Positions 42,761 to 51,673 of a DNA stretch of 64,000 nt are shown in pieces. Source of the DNA: Ruminococcus sp. UBA1394. Its GTDB lineage: Bacteria; Bacillota; Clostridia; Oscillospirales; Ruminococcaceae. The notes beneath the pieces are model-generated. The model was not told the origin of the DNA and searched no databases. It was given only the letters and a program-made list of their open reading frames with translations. Location: positions 1-64,000 of the forward strand of contig DBQM01000015.1 in the NCBI GenBank assembly GCA_002305725.1, in the 5' to 3' direction. A program made the position numbers and the translations under genes. Position 1 is the stretch's first letter. The number at the start of each line of letters is the position of its first letter.

Positions 42761-43684
42761 CTATCTCCTTTCTATGATTCTAAGCTTAGCACTTCTGCTT
42801 CGGTTATTCTGTCCAAGTTCGTCCCCGCCTGCTTCAATTGGTTTTCTGTTAACAAGCTTTCCTTCCGGAGTTCTGCCGCAGACACACTGCGGAAAATCCG
42901 GCGGACAGATACAACCTTTACACCATCCGGCAAAACGCTGCTTTACTATCCTGTCCTCAAGGGAATGGAATGTTATTACAGCCAGCCTTCCGCCGGGTTT
43001 CAGGCTGTAAAACGCAGCGTCAAGTCCTTTTGAGAGATGCTCAAATTCACCGTTTACTGCAATTCTTATTGCCTGAAAAGTCTTTTTGCATGGATTCTTT
43101 TCCCGTCTCACCTTAGCCGGAACACTCGATTTTATAATATCTGCAAGTTCAAGCGTTGTAGAAACAGGTTTTGCCTGCCTTCTTGACACGATCTCAGCAG
43201 CAATTTTCCTTGAAAATTTCTCCTCGCCGTATTCAAAAATAATTTTTGCAAGCTGTTCCTGGGTATAATTATTTACAATATCGTAAGCGCTTATACCCTC
43301 CTGACTCATTCTCATGTCAAGGGGAGCATCATAATTGTAGGAAAAACCACGTTCGGGCGTGTCAAGCTGATGGGAAGAAACACCCAGGTCAAGCAGAACA
43401 CCGTCAACCTTATCTATCCCGAGAGAATCAAGAACATGGCGCATATCTGAATAATTGCTTCTTATAACCCTTGCATTATATCCAGCAAGACGTTCTGAGG
43501 CAATTTCAACTGCGTCAGGATCCCTGTCCAGGGCGATAAGCTGACCGCCTTCTGTCAGTTTTTCAGCAATTTTCCTTGAGTGACCGGCACCGCCGGCAGT
43601 CCCGTCGACATAAATGCCGTCAGGCCGGACAGCAAGTCCCTCAATGCTCTCACTGAGCAAAACAGAAACATGAGAAAACTCCAT
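42761..43684 (-). CDS. rsmH: 16S rRNA (cytosine1402-N4) methyltransferase
   Basis: SAM-dependent enzyme (formerly MraW) that methylates C1402 in the ribosomal P site. 307 residues, with HVSVLLSESIEGL, VDGTAGGAGHS, LLDLGVSSHQLD, RGFSYNYDAPLDMRM, and CKKTFQAIRIAVNGE, all standard. It follows mraZ by 11 bp and ends in the conserved NNRSRSAKLRIIER. Confidence 0.97.
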   Translation of the reverse strand: MEFSHVSVLLSESIEGLAVRPDGIYVDGTAGGAGHSRKIAEKLTEGGQLIALDRDPDAVEIASERLAGYNARVIRSNYSDMRHVLDSLGIDKVDGVLLDLGVSSHQLDTPERGFSYNYDAPLDMRMSQEGISAYDIVNNYTQEQLAKIIFEYGEEKFSRKIAAEIVSRRQAKPVSTTLELADIIKSSVPAKVRREKNPCKKTFQAIRIAVNGEFEHLSKGLDAAFYSLKPGGRLAVITFHSLEDRIVKQRFAGWCKGCICPPDFPQCVCGRTPEGKLVNRKPIEAGGDELGQNNRSRSAKLRIIERR

Positions 43685-43695
43685 AATACTTCTCC

Positions 43696-44133
43696 TCAGA
43701 TACCAAGCTGCTGCATTGCAGCAAGCATTTTTTCCATATCCATATTATTCTGCTGGTTATCCCAGAGTTCCTTATCCCAGATTTCAGCCTTGTCATCAAG
43801 ACCTATGACAACAACGTCCTTAGTCAGTCCTGCAAAATCACGCAGGTCTGACGGAATTAGTACTCTTCCCTGTTTATCCGGAATCAGTTCACCGGCGCCT
43901 GAAAAAAGCCATCTTTTTATGTCCAGACCGCCCATGGAATCCGGCAGAGCTGCAACCTTAGCAGCGAGTTTTTCCCACTCTTCCTTTGAATAAATAGTCA
44001 GACACTTCTGGTTAATGCTTTTTGTGACGTAAAATTCTCCCCCAAGAATATCTCTGAGTTTTGTCGGAAAGCTCATTCTTCCCTTTGCGTCTATATTATG
44101 ATGATAAGTACCCATAAGAGCTGTAAGAGACAT
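43696..44133 (-). CDS. mraZ: Transcriptional regulator MraZ
   Basis: First gene of the dcw cluster; its AbrB-like double domain binds direct repeats upstream and represses or tunes the operon. 145 residues with MGTYHHNIDAKGRMSFPTKL in the first repeat and ELIPDKQGRVLIPSDLRDFA in the second. The ATG at 44133 is chosen because AAAGGTGG lies 8 bases upstream; a GTG at 44145 would overlap that site. Candidate binding boxes lie just downstream of the promoter. Confidence 0.94.
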   Translation of the reverse strand: MSLTALMGTYHHNIDAKGRMSFPTKLRDILGGEFYVTKSINQKCLTIYSKEEWEKLAAKVAALPDSMGGLDIKRWLFSGAGELIPDKQGRVLIPSDLRDFAGLTKDVVVIGLDDKAEIWDKELWDNQQNNMDMEKMLAAMQQLGI

Positions 44134-44199
44134 TTCCGACACCACCTTTCCGACAATTTGGGATCATTTCACCAAAAAAATGAATTTTTTACATCAAAA

Positions 44200-44256
44200 T
44201 CCCACACTTCACCACCGTGCACATATTATTATAATACAATTACAAAAAAACGTCAA
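44200..44256 (-). promoter_or_regulatory. Promoter of the dcw cluster with MraZ-box-like repeats
   Basis: Minus-strand TTGACG (44256-44251), a 17-bp spacer and TATAAT (44233-44228). Just downstream, TGGTG (44214-44210) and TGGGA (44204-44200) recur with a 10-bp period, like the TGGGA-type repeats bound by MraZ in other bacteria. Placing them at the start of transcription fits autorepression. Confidence 0.7.
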
Positions 44257-44324
44257 GTTTAATTTGAAAACTATGAAAATAAAATGCGCCAAATTTGATT
44301 CCACTTTTTTATTTAATATGCACA

Positions 44325-44355
44325 AAGCAGCTTGCGTTTTTCCTACAAGCTGCTT
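44325..44355. other. Perfect hairpin upstream of the dcw promoter
   Basis: AAGCAGCTTG and CAAGCTGCTT form a 10-bp stem with an 11-base loop. No U-run follows on either strand, so it is not a typical terminator; its role is unknown. It lies between the tuf terminator and the mraZ promoter. Confidence 0.45.
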
Positions 44356-44393
44356 AAAATACAAATGTTGTTTTGTTATTGTTGCATAAAAAA

Positions 44394-44419
44394 AGAGACA
44401 GAAAATAAATTCTGTCTCT
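44394..44419 (-). terminator. Terminator of tuf / str operon
   Basis: AGAGACAGAA and TTCTGTCTCT form a perfect 10-bp stem with a 6-base loop, followed on the minus strand by TTTTTTT. Confidence 0.92.
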
Positions 44420-44439
44420 CTTTAAAAAGTTAATAAATA

Positions 44440-45639
44440 TTATTCATTAATTGCAGTAACAACGCCTGAACCTACTGTACGTCCGCCTTCACGGATAGCG
44501 AAACGGAGTCCTTCTTCGATAGCGATTGGTGTAATCAGCTCAACGTTCATTTCAACGTTATCACCAGGAGTACACATTTCAACGCCCTCTGGAAGAGTAA
44601 CGATACCAGTAACGTCAGTTGTTCTGAAATAGAACTGTGGTCTGTAGTTTGTGAAGAATGGAGTATGACGTCCGCCTTCTTCCTTCTTCAGAACGTAAAC
44701 CTGACCCTTGAACTTTGTGTGTGGGTGAATTGAACCTGGCTGGCAGAGAACCTGTCCTCTTTCAACCTGATCTCTTGTAACACCACGGAGAAGAGCACCG
44801 ATGTTATCGCCGGCTTCAGCACAGTCCAGAGTCTTTCTGAACATTTCGATACCAGTAACAACTGTCTTGTCCTTTTCATCCTTAAGACCAACGATTTCAA
44901 TTTCATCGCCGACCTTGAGCTGACCTCTTTCAACTCTACCTGTAACAACAGTACCACGACCAGAAATTGTCATAGTATCTTCGATAGGCATAAGGAAAGG
45001 AAGGTCTGACTTACGCTCAGGAGTTGGGATATATTCATCAACTGCATCCATCAGTTCAATGATTGGTGCATATGCAGGGTCGCTGAGGTCATCAGGAGCG
45101 TTAAGAGCAGCAAGAGCTGAACCCTTGATGATTGGTGTGTCATCGCCTGGGAATTCATATTCGTCCAGAGTTGCTCTGATATCCATTTCAACGAGTTCGA
45201 GAAGCTCAGGATCGTCAACCTGGTCAGCCTTGTTCATGAATACAACGATGTATGGAACGCCAACCTGACGAGCGAGAAGCAGGTGCTCCTTTGTCTGAGC
45301 CATAGGGCCGTCAGAAGAAGCAACAACGAGGATAGCGCCGTCCATCTGAGCAGCACCTGTGATCATGTTCTTTACATAGTCAGCGTGTCCAGGGCAGTCA
45401 ACGTGTGCATAGTGACGCTTATCTGTCTCGTACTCAACGTGAGCTGTATTGATTGTGATACCACGTTCTCTTTCTTCCGGAGCCTTATCGATCATATCGT
45501 AAGCTTCGTACTGAGCCTGACCCTTGAGAGCAAGAGTCTTTGTGATAGCAGCTGTAAGAGTTGTCTTACCATGGTCAACGTGTCCAATTGTACCAATGTT
45601 TACATGTGGTTTGGTTCTTTCAAATTTAGCCTTTGCCAT
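44440..45639 (-). CDS. tuf: Elongation factor Tu
   Basis: GTPase delivering aminoacyl-tRNA to the ribosome. 399 residues with the G1 motif GHVDHGKTT, DCPGHADY, NKAD, and the beta-barrel domains 2 and 3 complete to VGSGVVTAINE. Base composition and codon choice are those of a highly expressed gene. Besides readthrough from the str operon it has its own promoter in the 108-bp gap after fusA and a strong terminator. Confidence 0.99.
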   Translation of the reverse strand: MAKAKFERTKPHVNIGTIGHVDHGKTTLTAAITKTLALKGQAQYEAYDMIDKAPEERERGITINTAHVEYETDKRHYAHVDCPGHADYVKNMITGAAQMDGAILVVASSDGPMAQTKEHLLLARQVGVPYIVVFMNKADQVDDPELLELVEMDIRATLDEYEFPGDDTPIIKGSALAALNAPDDLSDPAYAPIIELMDAVDEYIPTPERKSDLPFLMPIEDTMTISGRGTVVTGRVERGQLKVGDEIEIVGLKDEKDKTVVTGIEMFRKTLDCAEAGDNIGALLRGVTRDQVERGQVLCQPGSIHPHTKFKGQVYVLKKEEGGRHTPFFTNYRPQFYFRTTDVTGIVTLPEGVEMCTPGDNVEMNVELITPIAIEEGLRFAIREGGRTVGSGVVTAINE

Positions 45640-45682
45640 TGGAAAAATCCTCCTTAAAGTTAATTAGATTCCTCATGAATTT

Positions 45683-45711
45683 ATTTTAACACATATTCAC
45701 AAGGATTTCAA
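45683..45711 (-). promoter_or_regulatory. Separate promoter for tuf
   Basis: Minus-strand TTGAAA (45711-45706) and TAAAAT (45688-45683), 17-bp spacer, in the fusA-tuf gap. An AAGGAGG ribosome site follows before the ATG. Confidence 0.78.
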
Positions 45712-45747
45712 GTGTTTTTTGAAAAAATATAAGATAAAGCTTAAAAA

Positions 45748-47832
45748 TTAAGCATTAGCCTTGTTTCTTGTTGTCATAATCTTCTCAGCAATGTTCTTAG
45801 GAACTTCAAGATAGCTGTGTGGTTCCATTGAGTACTGACCACGACCCTGTGTATTTGAACGGAGGTCGTTTGAGTAACCAAACATTTCTGAAAGCGGAAC
45901 AAGTGCATCAACCTGAACAGCACCAGGTCTTGTTTCCTGACCCTGAATCTGTCCGCGGCGTGAGCTGAGGTCACCGATTACTGTACCTGTATAATCATCA
46001 GGAACAATAACTGAAACCTTCATGATTGGTTCCATAAGAACCGGATCAGCCTTCTTCATAGCTTCCTTGAATGCCATAGAACCAGCAATCTGGAATGCCA
46101 TTTCAGAGGAGTCAACTTCGTGGTATGAACCGTCATACAGTTCAACGCATACGTCAACAACTTCATATCCAGCAAGAATACCGGACTTCATAGCGCCCTG
46201 GATACCCTTGTCAACAGCAGGAATGTATTCCTTAGGAATAGCACCGCCGACGATAGAGTTCTTGAATTCGTAGCCCTTACCGGATTCGTTAGGTGTAACT
46301 CTGATCTTAACGTGACCGTACTGACCCTTACCACCAGACTGTCTTGCATACTTGTGGTCAACATCAGCATTGCCCTTGATTGTTTCCTTATATGAAACCT
46401 GAGGAGCACCTACGTTAGCCTCTACCTTAAATTCACGGAGAAGTCTGTCAACGATGATTTCAAGGTGAAGCTCACCCATTCCGGCGATAATTGTCTGACC
46501 AGTTTCCTCGTCAGTATAAGTTCTGAATGTCGGGTCCTCTTCAGCAAGCTTTGCAAGAGCGATACCCATCTTTTCCTGACCAACCTTTGTCTTTGGCTCG
46601 ATTGCGAGCTGAATAACAGGCTCAGGGAATTCCATTGACTCAAGAATTACAGGGTGCTTTTCATCACAGAGTGTATCACCTGTTGTTGTATTCTTAAGAC
46701 CAACAGCAGCAGCGATATCTCCTGCGTAAACAGTTTCGATATCCTTTCTGTGGTTTGAGTGCATCTGAAGAATACGTCCGAGTCTTTCTTTATTGTCCTT
46801 TGTTGCATTGAGTACTGTTGAACCAGCGTTTACAGTACCGGAGTAAACTCTGAAGAAGCAGAGCTTACCAACAAACGGGTCAGTAGCGATTTTGAACGCA
46901 AGAGCTGAGAACGGCTCTTCGTCTGAAGAATGTCTTACGCATTCTTCGTCTGTATCAGGGTTGATACCCTTGATAGCAGGAACGTCCAGTGGTGACGGCA
47001 TATAGTCTACAATAGCGTCAAGAAGCTTCTGAACGCCCTTGTTCTTATATGAAGTACCGCAGGTTACAGGAACCATTTCATTAGCGATAGTTGCCTTTCT
47101 GATAGCAGCCTTAACTTCATCTATTGTAAGTTCTTCACCTGCAAAATATTTTTCCATCAGTGCGTCATCCTGTTCAGCAACTGATTCCATAAGTGCGTCA
47201 TGATATTCCTGAGCCTTTTCAACCATGTCAGCAGGAATATCTTCTACTCTGATGTCCTTTCCGAGATCATCATAGTAAACATACGCTTTCATTTCGATAA
47301 GGTCAATGATTCCCTTGAATGTTTCCTCAGCACCGATTGGCAGCTGAATCGGAACGGCATTACAGTGGAGTCTGCTCTTCATCATGTCAACAACTCTGTA
47401 GAAGTCAGCACCCATAATGTCCATCTTATTTACATAAGCCATTCTTGGAACATGATACTCATCAGCCTGTCTCCAGACTGTTTCTGACTGAGGCTCAACA
47501 CCGCCCTTAGCACATAAAACTGTTACAGAGCCGTCAAGTACTCTGAGTGAACGCTCAACTTCAACTGTGAAGTCAACGTGTCCCGGAGTATCAATGATAT
47601 TGAGTCTGTGGCCTGCCCAGTATGCAGTAGTAGCAGCGGAAGTAATTGTAATACCTCTCTCCTGCTCCTGCTCCATCCAGTCCATTGTAGCAGCACCTTC
47701 ATGAGTCTCGCCTATTTTATGGTTAATACCGGTATAAAACAGGATACGCTCTGTGGTTGTGGTTTTACCTGCATCAATGTGAGCCATTATACCTATATTT
47801 CGTGTATGTTCAAGTGAACAGTCTCTTGGCAT
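45748..47832 (-). CDS. fusA: Elongation factor G
   Basis: GTPase driving ribosomal translocation and, with RRF, recycling. 694 residues, normal length, G1 motif AHIDAGKTTTTERIL, DTPGHVDF, NKMD, and domain IV/V segments (YARQSGGKGQYGHVKI, RRGQIQGQETRPGA). It is third in the str operon and starts 30 bp after rpsG. Confidence 0.99.
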   Translation of the reverse strand: MPRDCSLEHTRNIGIMAHIDAGKTTTTERILFYTGINHKIGETHEGAATMDWMEQEQERGITITSAATTAYWAGHRLNIIDTPGHVDFTVEVERSLRVLDGSVTVLCAKGGVEPQSETVWRQADEYHVPRMAYVNKMDIMGADFYRVVDMMKSRLHCNAVPIQLPIGAEETFKGIIDLIEMKAYVYYDDLGKDIRVEDIPADMVEKAQEYHDALMESVAEQDDALMEKYFAGEELTIDEVKAAIRKATIANEMVPVTCGTSYKNKGVQKLLDAIVDYMPSPLDVPAIKGINPDTDEECVRHSSDEEPFSALAFKIATDPFVGKLCFFRVYSGTVNAGSTVLNATKDNKERLGRILQMHSNHRKDIETVYAGDIAAAVGLKNTTTGDTLCDEKHPVILESMEFPEPVIQLAIEPKTKVGQEKMGIALAKLAEEDPTFRTYTDEETGQTIIAGMGELHLEIIVDRLLREFKVEANVGAPQVSYKETIKGNADVDHKYARQSGGKGQYGHVKIRVTPNESGKGYEFKNSIVGGAIPKEYIPAVDKGIQGAMKSGILAGYEVVDVCVELYDGSYHEVDSSEMAFQIAGSMAFKEAMKKADPVLMEPIMKVSVIVPDDYTGTVIGDLSSRRGQIQGQETRPGAVQVDALVPLSEMFGYSNDLRSNTQGRGQYSMEPHSYLEVPKNIAEKIMTTRNKANA

Positions 47833-47862
47833 AATTCTCCTCCTTAATATAACAACTGCAGA

Positions 47863-48333
47863 TTACCAGCGGTAGTGTGCAAACGCCTTGTTTGCTTCCG
47901 CCATCTTGTGTGTATCATCACGCTTCTTGCAGGCACCGCCTGTACCGTTAAGTGCGTCCATGATTTCACCGGCAAGTCTTTCCTTCATTGTCTTTTCGTT
48001 TCTCTCTCTTGAGTACTTTGTGATCCATCTCAGACCCAGTGTCTGACGTCTCTCAGGACGTACTTCCATCGGAACCTGATATGTCGCACCACCCATTCTG
48101 CGGGCCTTAACCTCAAGAACCGGCATAACATTTTCCATTGCTTCTTCAAATGCTTCAAGAGCATCCTTACCTGTCTTTTCAGCAACAATGTCAAATGCAC
48201 CGTAAACTATCTTCTGCGCAACACCCTTTTTACCGTCGAGCATTATATTATTAATGAGACGTGTAACAAGCTTTGAATTGTATACAGGGTCCTGCAATAC
48301 ATCACGCTTTGCGATATTACCTCTTCTTGGCAT
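47863..48333 (-). CDS. rpsG: Ribosomal protein uS7
   Basis: Assembly-initiating protein of the 30S head. 156 residues: MPRRGNIAKRDVLQDP at the start, SKLVTRLINNIMLDGKKG, and a normal C-terminal helix ending AEANKAFAHYRW. The ATG at 48333 follows GGAGGGAAGCGAA; an upstream in-frame start would only add six atypical residues. The 131-bp gap after rpsL carries short inverted repeats, a common place for autogenous control. Confidence 0.98.
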   Translation of the reverse strand: MPRRGNIAKRDVLQDPVYNSKLVTRLINNIMLDGKKGVAQKIVYGAFDIVAEKTGKDALEAFEEAMENVMPVLEVKARRMGGATYQVPMEVRPERRQTLGLRWITKYSRERNEKTMKERLAGEIMDALNGTGGACKKRDDTHKMAEANKAFAHYRW

Positions 48334-48464
48334 TTCGCTTCCCTCCTTCACATTTTTTCATGAATTCATAGGTACTCGTCTTTGTTCAGACGTCAAGACC
48401 AATGCAGAGGATTTATTTATATATAAATCTCCACATATAATCCTGTGGCAGTTATCCTACTAAA

Positions 48465-48881
48465 TTATTTTGCCTTTGGTCTCTTGGCACCGTACTTTGA
48501 ACGAGCCTGCATTCTGTTTGCAACGCCCTGTGCGTCCAGTGTGCCTCTGATAATGTGGTAACGTACACCAGGGAGATCCTTAACACGTCCGCCACGGATA
48601 AGAACAACGCTGTGTTCCTGAAGGTTGTGACCGATACCAGGGATATAAGCTGTAACTTCGTTTCCGTTTGTAAGCTTTACTCTGGCAATCTTTCTCATAG
48701 CTGAGTTAGGCTTCTTAGGTGTAGCAGTTCTTACTGCTGTGCACACGCCTCTCTTCTGCGGTGAGCTCTGATCGATCATTGTCTTCTTCTTGGCATTGTA
48801 GCCCTTCTGAAGTGCAGGAGCTGTTGACTTAACTTCCAGTACCTGTCTTCCCTTACGTACCAGCTGATTAAATGTTGGCAT
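48465..48881 (-). CDS. rpsL: Ribosomal protein uS12
   Basis: Decoding-centre protein and streptomycin target. 138 residues. The ~14-residue insert before SPQKRGVC (KGYNAKKKTMIDQSS) is usual for clostridia compared with E. coli. The critical lysine in TPKKPNSA is unchanged, so the sequence is that of a streptomycin-sensitive ribosome. First gene of the str operon. Confidence 0.98.
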   Translation of the reverse strand: MPTFNQLVRKGRQVLEVKSTAPALQKGYNAKKKTMIDQSSPQKRGVCTAVRTATPKKPNSAMRKIARVKLTNGNEVTAYIPGIGHNLQEHSVVLIRGGRVKDLPGVRYHIIRGTLDAQGVANRMQARSKYGAKRPKAK

Positions 48882-48943
48882 ATTTTTCCTCCTTTTCCCG
48901 AAAAATAGTTATACAGGCATATACTTCGCCCGCATACTTGTCT

Positions 48944-48972
48944 ATTATAATACTCTTTTTTTCGTTTGTCAA
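48944..48972 (-). promoter_or_regulatory. Promoter of the str operon
   Basis: Minus-strand consensus TTGACA (48972-48967) and TATAAT (48949-48944) with a 17-bp spacer, about 60 bases before rpsL. Confidence 0.92.
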
Positions 48973-49030
48973 GGGTTTTTTTGATTTTTTTATATTATTA
49001 GTATATTTTACCTTAAATTAACTTTCAAAA

Positions 49031-49564
49031 TCAGTTTTTGCCATACCCATTAAACCATGCCCGTTCCCAGAAGTCTTTCTTTTTAGCCTTTTTCAATTCT
49101 TCCTCTGCTTTTCCAATCGGCAGAAAACATACAAGATCGTAATCTTCGGGAACACCTAAAATGTCCGCCATTTTTCTTCCGATTTTATCTTCATCTGTTA
49201 TGTGCCCCTCAATCCAGCAGCTCTGATATCCAAGTGAAACAGCCGCAAGCAGCATATTTTCGATAGCGGCTGAATAGTCCTGCACATTAAAGCATTTATC
49301 ACGGTAAGCATATATTTTCTGTGTCAGGACACAAATCATGCACGGCGCAGTTTCGCAGACAGGAGGCTGAATGACTTCATGCAGTTTTTTCATTATATCC
49401 GGGTCATCAACGGCAATAAGTGAGGTTGTCTGCTTGTTGCAGCCGGATGGAGCGGAAAGTCCGGCTTTCATTATCTCTTCAAGGTGCGCTCTCGGAACCG
49501 GCTCACTGCTGTATTTTCCACGGTAGCTTGTCCGGTTGTATATGGTTTCAAGTATTTTGTTCAT
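49031..49564 (-). CDS. Nitroreductase-family flavoprotein
   Basis: About 177 residues with the FMN-binding N-terminal R-x-S-x-R pattern (NRTSYRGKYSSEPVPRAHLE), SAPSGCNKQ, and the helix DYSAAIENMLLAAVSLGYQS, followed by ILGVPEDYDLVCFLPIGK. Such proteins reduce nitro groups, quinones or act as azo- or FMN reductases with NAD(P)H; the substrate cannot be told. AAGGAG precedes the ATG at 49564. It is the last gene of the rarA unit, 11 bp after the nuclease-like gene. Confidence 0.9.
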   Translation of the reverse strand: MNKILETIYNRTSYRGKYSSEPVPRAHLEEIMKAGLSAPSGCNKQTTSLIAVDDPDIMKKLHEVIQPPVCETAPCMICVLTQKIYAYRDKCFNVQDYSAAIENMLLAAVSLGYQSCWIEGHITDEDKIGRKMADILGVPEDYDLVCFLPIGKAEEELKKAKKKDFWERAWFNGYGKN

Positions 49565-49575
49565 CAAATTTCTCC

Positions 49576-50136
49576 TTAATGATAAGACCAGTCTAATGGG
49601 TCATCTTCCTTGTTTTTAGTATTCCATATTGCAGTTAGTTCTGTAATCCAATAATTTTTCTTGTGACTCTTATCAACAAAAAACTTTTCATCATATTCAT
49701 ATTCGCTAATAAAACACAAATAATAATCACATTTACTCAGTTCATTTGTCATTTGATATTTGTTTTTTACTTTATTAACATCAGATAAAAATGAACTCCT
49801 GCCATCTCTTCTGTTTTTATATTTCAGTTCAAAAATTGCAATTGGTTCCGCACCTTGTTGTGTATATTCGATTATTTTATTTTCATTCAAATAAACAACA
49901 GCAATATCTGCCCATAAATTTAAATCTTCAACACAATATTCTGTATAAATTCTGATGTTGTCAAATTCAATTTCACTTTTCATATATTGTCTCAGATAAA
50001 AATACAAAACATTCTTCAAGGTATCCTCACAAAGGAAAATATCATTATTGTAATCATCATGAATCTCATTCACCCAGATATGCTTAACTATTTCCTTAAT
50101 CCTGTTCCTTATATCCTTTTTTCGATTATCTGTCAA
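49576..50136 (-). CDS. Hypothetical protein with PD-(D/E)XK nuclease-like core
   Basis: A 186-residue soluble protein from a family I do not know. Its middle, WADIAVVYLNENK followed ~20 residues later by PIAIFELKYKN, resembles the D...E-x-K active-site core of PD-(D/E)XK nucleases such as restriction or repair enzymes. Aromatic and acidic residues are frequent, and the DNA is more A/T-rich than its neighbours, hinting at recent acquisition. It starts with TTG behind AAGGAGG, one base after the end of the small membrane gene, so it is translated with the rarA unit. Confidence 0.65.
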   Translation of the reverse strand: MTDNRKKDIRNRIKEIVKHIWVNEIHDDYNNDIFLCEDTLKNVLYFYLRQYMKSEIEFDNIRIYTEYCVEDLNLWADIAVVYLNENKIIEYTQQGAEPIAIFELKYKNRRDGRSSFLSDVNKVKNKYQMTNELSKCDYYLCFISEYEYDEKFFVDKSHKKNYWITELTAIWNTKNKEDDPLDWSYH

Positions 50137-50137
50137 C

Positions 50138-50329
50138 TTAGTCCTCCTTCTTTTTCTTCCTCAGAGAAATCAGTTCCCTTATAAGCATAGGCACAAACAG
50201 GACAAATCCCACTCCCAAAGCGATATAATACGGCTTGTCGTCCAGAAATGTCATGTGGTCGATAATGCTCACTACTATCATAGCAATAACGCCGATAATT
50301 CCAATGGTACTTATTATTTTTCTGATCAT
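50138..50329 (-). CDS. Small two-helix membrane protein
   Basis: 63 residues, two hydrophobic segments (~3-22 IIGVIAMIVV region and ~33-52 YIALGVGFVLFVPML) and a positively charged tail ending RKKKKED, so both termini are likely inside. No family recognised. Its ATG overlaps the rarA stop by four bases (ATGA) and it has AAAGGTGAG upstream. An overlapping frame at 50133-50339 is rejected in its favour. Function unknown. Confidence 0.65.
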   Translation of the reverse strand: MIRKIISTIGIIGVIAMIVVSIIDHMTFLDDKPYYIALGVGFVLFVPMLIRELISLRKKKKED

Positions 50330-51597
50330 TTTTTCTCACCTTTCACCTTATCCCAGTACATTTTCGCCGACTGCTCCTGCTTGTTATCCCCGTACTTATA
50401 ATAAACCTTACCCCTCAGAGCGTCGGGCATATACTGCTGTTCCACCCAGTGATTGGGGTAATCGTGGGGGTACTTGTAAAACTGCCCCTTTACCTTTACG
50501 TCCGCACCATCAAAATGCTTGTTTTGCAGGCACCTCGGAAAATCCACTGCAAGTCCGCTCTGCACGTCAGCCATAGCCGAATTTATCGCTTCGTAGGCGC
50601 TGTTCGACTTAGGCGCAGTGGCAAGGAGTACCACAGCCTGTGCAAGGGGAATTCTCGCCTCCGGAAGTCCCAACTGCATTGCGGCATCAACACAGGATTT
50701 CACAATGGTTATTGCATTTGGGTACGCAAGACCTATATCCTCACAGGCTATAACAAGCAGACGTCTTGACAGAGAAATAATATCGCCGGCTTCAAGCAGT
50801 CTTGCGGTATAGTGAAGCGCCGCATTTTCGTCCGAACCTCTGATGGACTTCTGGAGTGCCGACAAAATATCGTAATGCTGATCACCGTCCCTGTCGTAGC
50901 GCATATTTGAACGCTGTCCCAGCTGCTGAACAGTTTCAAGAGTGACCTTTACTCCGTTTTCAGTCAGTTCACCGGCAAGTACACTCAGTTCAACTGTATT
51001 TACCGCTTTCCGCACATCTCCCCCGCAGCTTACTGCGATATGCTCGGTAACACCGTCCTCTATGTCGTAAACTGAATCGTTTCTCTCCGCAAGCAGTTTA
51101 AATGCACGTTCTGCCGCTTTCTGAACTTCGGAGGTTTCCGGCGGCTTGAACTCAAACACTGTAGAACGGCTTATTACTGCGTTGAATACCGCAAAGTACG
51201 GGTTTTCGGTAGTTGAAGCGATAAGGGTGATATCGCCGTTTTCTATATATTCAAGCAGACTCTGCTGCTGTTTTTTGTTAAGGTACTGAATCTCGTCCAG
51301 ATAGAGCAGAATACCGTTTGCACCGGAAAAAGTTCCTATTTCGGAAATAACCTCCTTAATGTCAGCCGTAGATGCGGAGGTACCGTTGAGTTTATGCAGG
51401 GACATATTGGTGTTTTCGGCAATAATTCTTGCGACGGTGGTTTTTCCTGTGCCGGACGGACCGTAAAAAATCATATTCGGAATTTTTCCGCTGTCAATTA
51501 TTCTTCTCAGCGGTCTGCCCTCGCCAAGCAGGTGCTTCTGCCCCACAACTTCATCGAGGGTTTTCGGACGTATCAGGTCAGCAAGTGGTGTTGACAT
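50326..51597 (-). CDS. rarA: Replication-associated recombination ATPase RarA (MgsA)
   Basis: Clamp-loader-like AAA+ ATPase acting at stalled replication forks. 423 residues: LADLIRPKTLDEVVGQKHLL at the start, Walker A FYGPSGTGKTTVARII, Walker B LYLDEI, and sensor STTENPYF. The C-terminal MgsA domain includes DALRGKVYYKYG. GGAG lies six bases before the ATG. It heads an operon with a small membrane protein, a nuclease-like protein and a nitroreductase. Confidence 0.96.
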   Translation of the reverse strand: MSTPLADLIRPKTLDEVVGQKHLLGEGRPLRRIIDSGKIPNMIFYGPSGTGKTTVARIIAENTNMSLHKLNGTSASTADIKEVISEIGTFSGANGILLYLDEIQYLNKKQQQSLLEYIENGDITLIASTTENPYFAVFNAVISRSTVFEFKPPETSEVQKAAERAFKLLAERNDSVYDIEDGVTEHIAVSCGGDVRKAVNTVELSVLAGELTENGVKVTLETVQQLGQRSNMRYDRDGDQHYDILSALQKSIRGSDENAALHYTARLLEAGDIISLSRRLLVIACEDIGLAYPNAITIVKSCVDAAMQLGLPEARIPLAQAVVLLATAPKSNSAYEAINSAMADVQSGLAVDFPRCLQNKHFDGADVKVKGQFYKYPHDYPNHWVEQQYMPDALRGKVYYKYGDNKQEQSAKMYWDKVKGEKK

Positions 51598-51626
51598 GGT
51601 TTGCTCCTTTTCAGTAATATAAACAT

Positions 51627-51652
51627 GGGCAGCTGTCAGCTGCCCGTTTTTT
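51627..51652 (+). terminator. Hairpin with T-run upstream of rarA
   Basis: GGGCAGCTG and CAGCTGCCC form a palindrome around one base, followed on the plus strand by GTTTTTT. It would terminate rightward transcription, but no rightward gene is present; on the minus strand it lies in the rarA leader after the palindromic element. It may be the outer end of that element. Confidence 0.4.
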
Positions 51653-51673
51653 ATAATAAAAATCTTATTTTAA

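Noticed and set aside
44325..44355. Second terminator between tuf and mraZ
   Set aside because: The stem is perfect but no U-run follows on either strand; the real tuf terminator is at 44394-44419.
48465..48881. Insertion in rpsL as a resistance-related change
   Set aside because: The ~14-residue insert is normal for clostridial uS12 and the streptomycin-contact lysine is unchanged.
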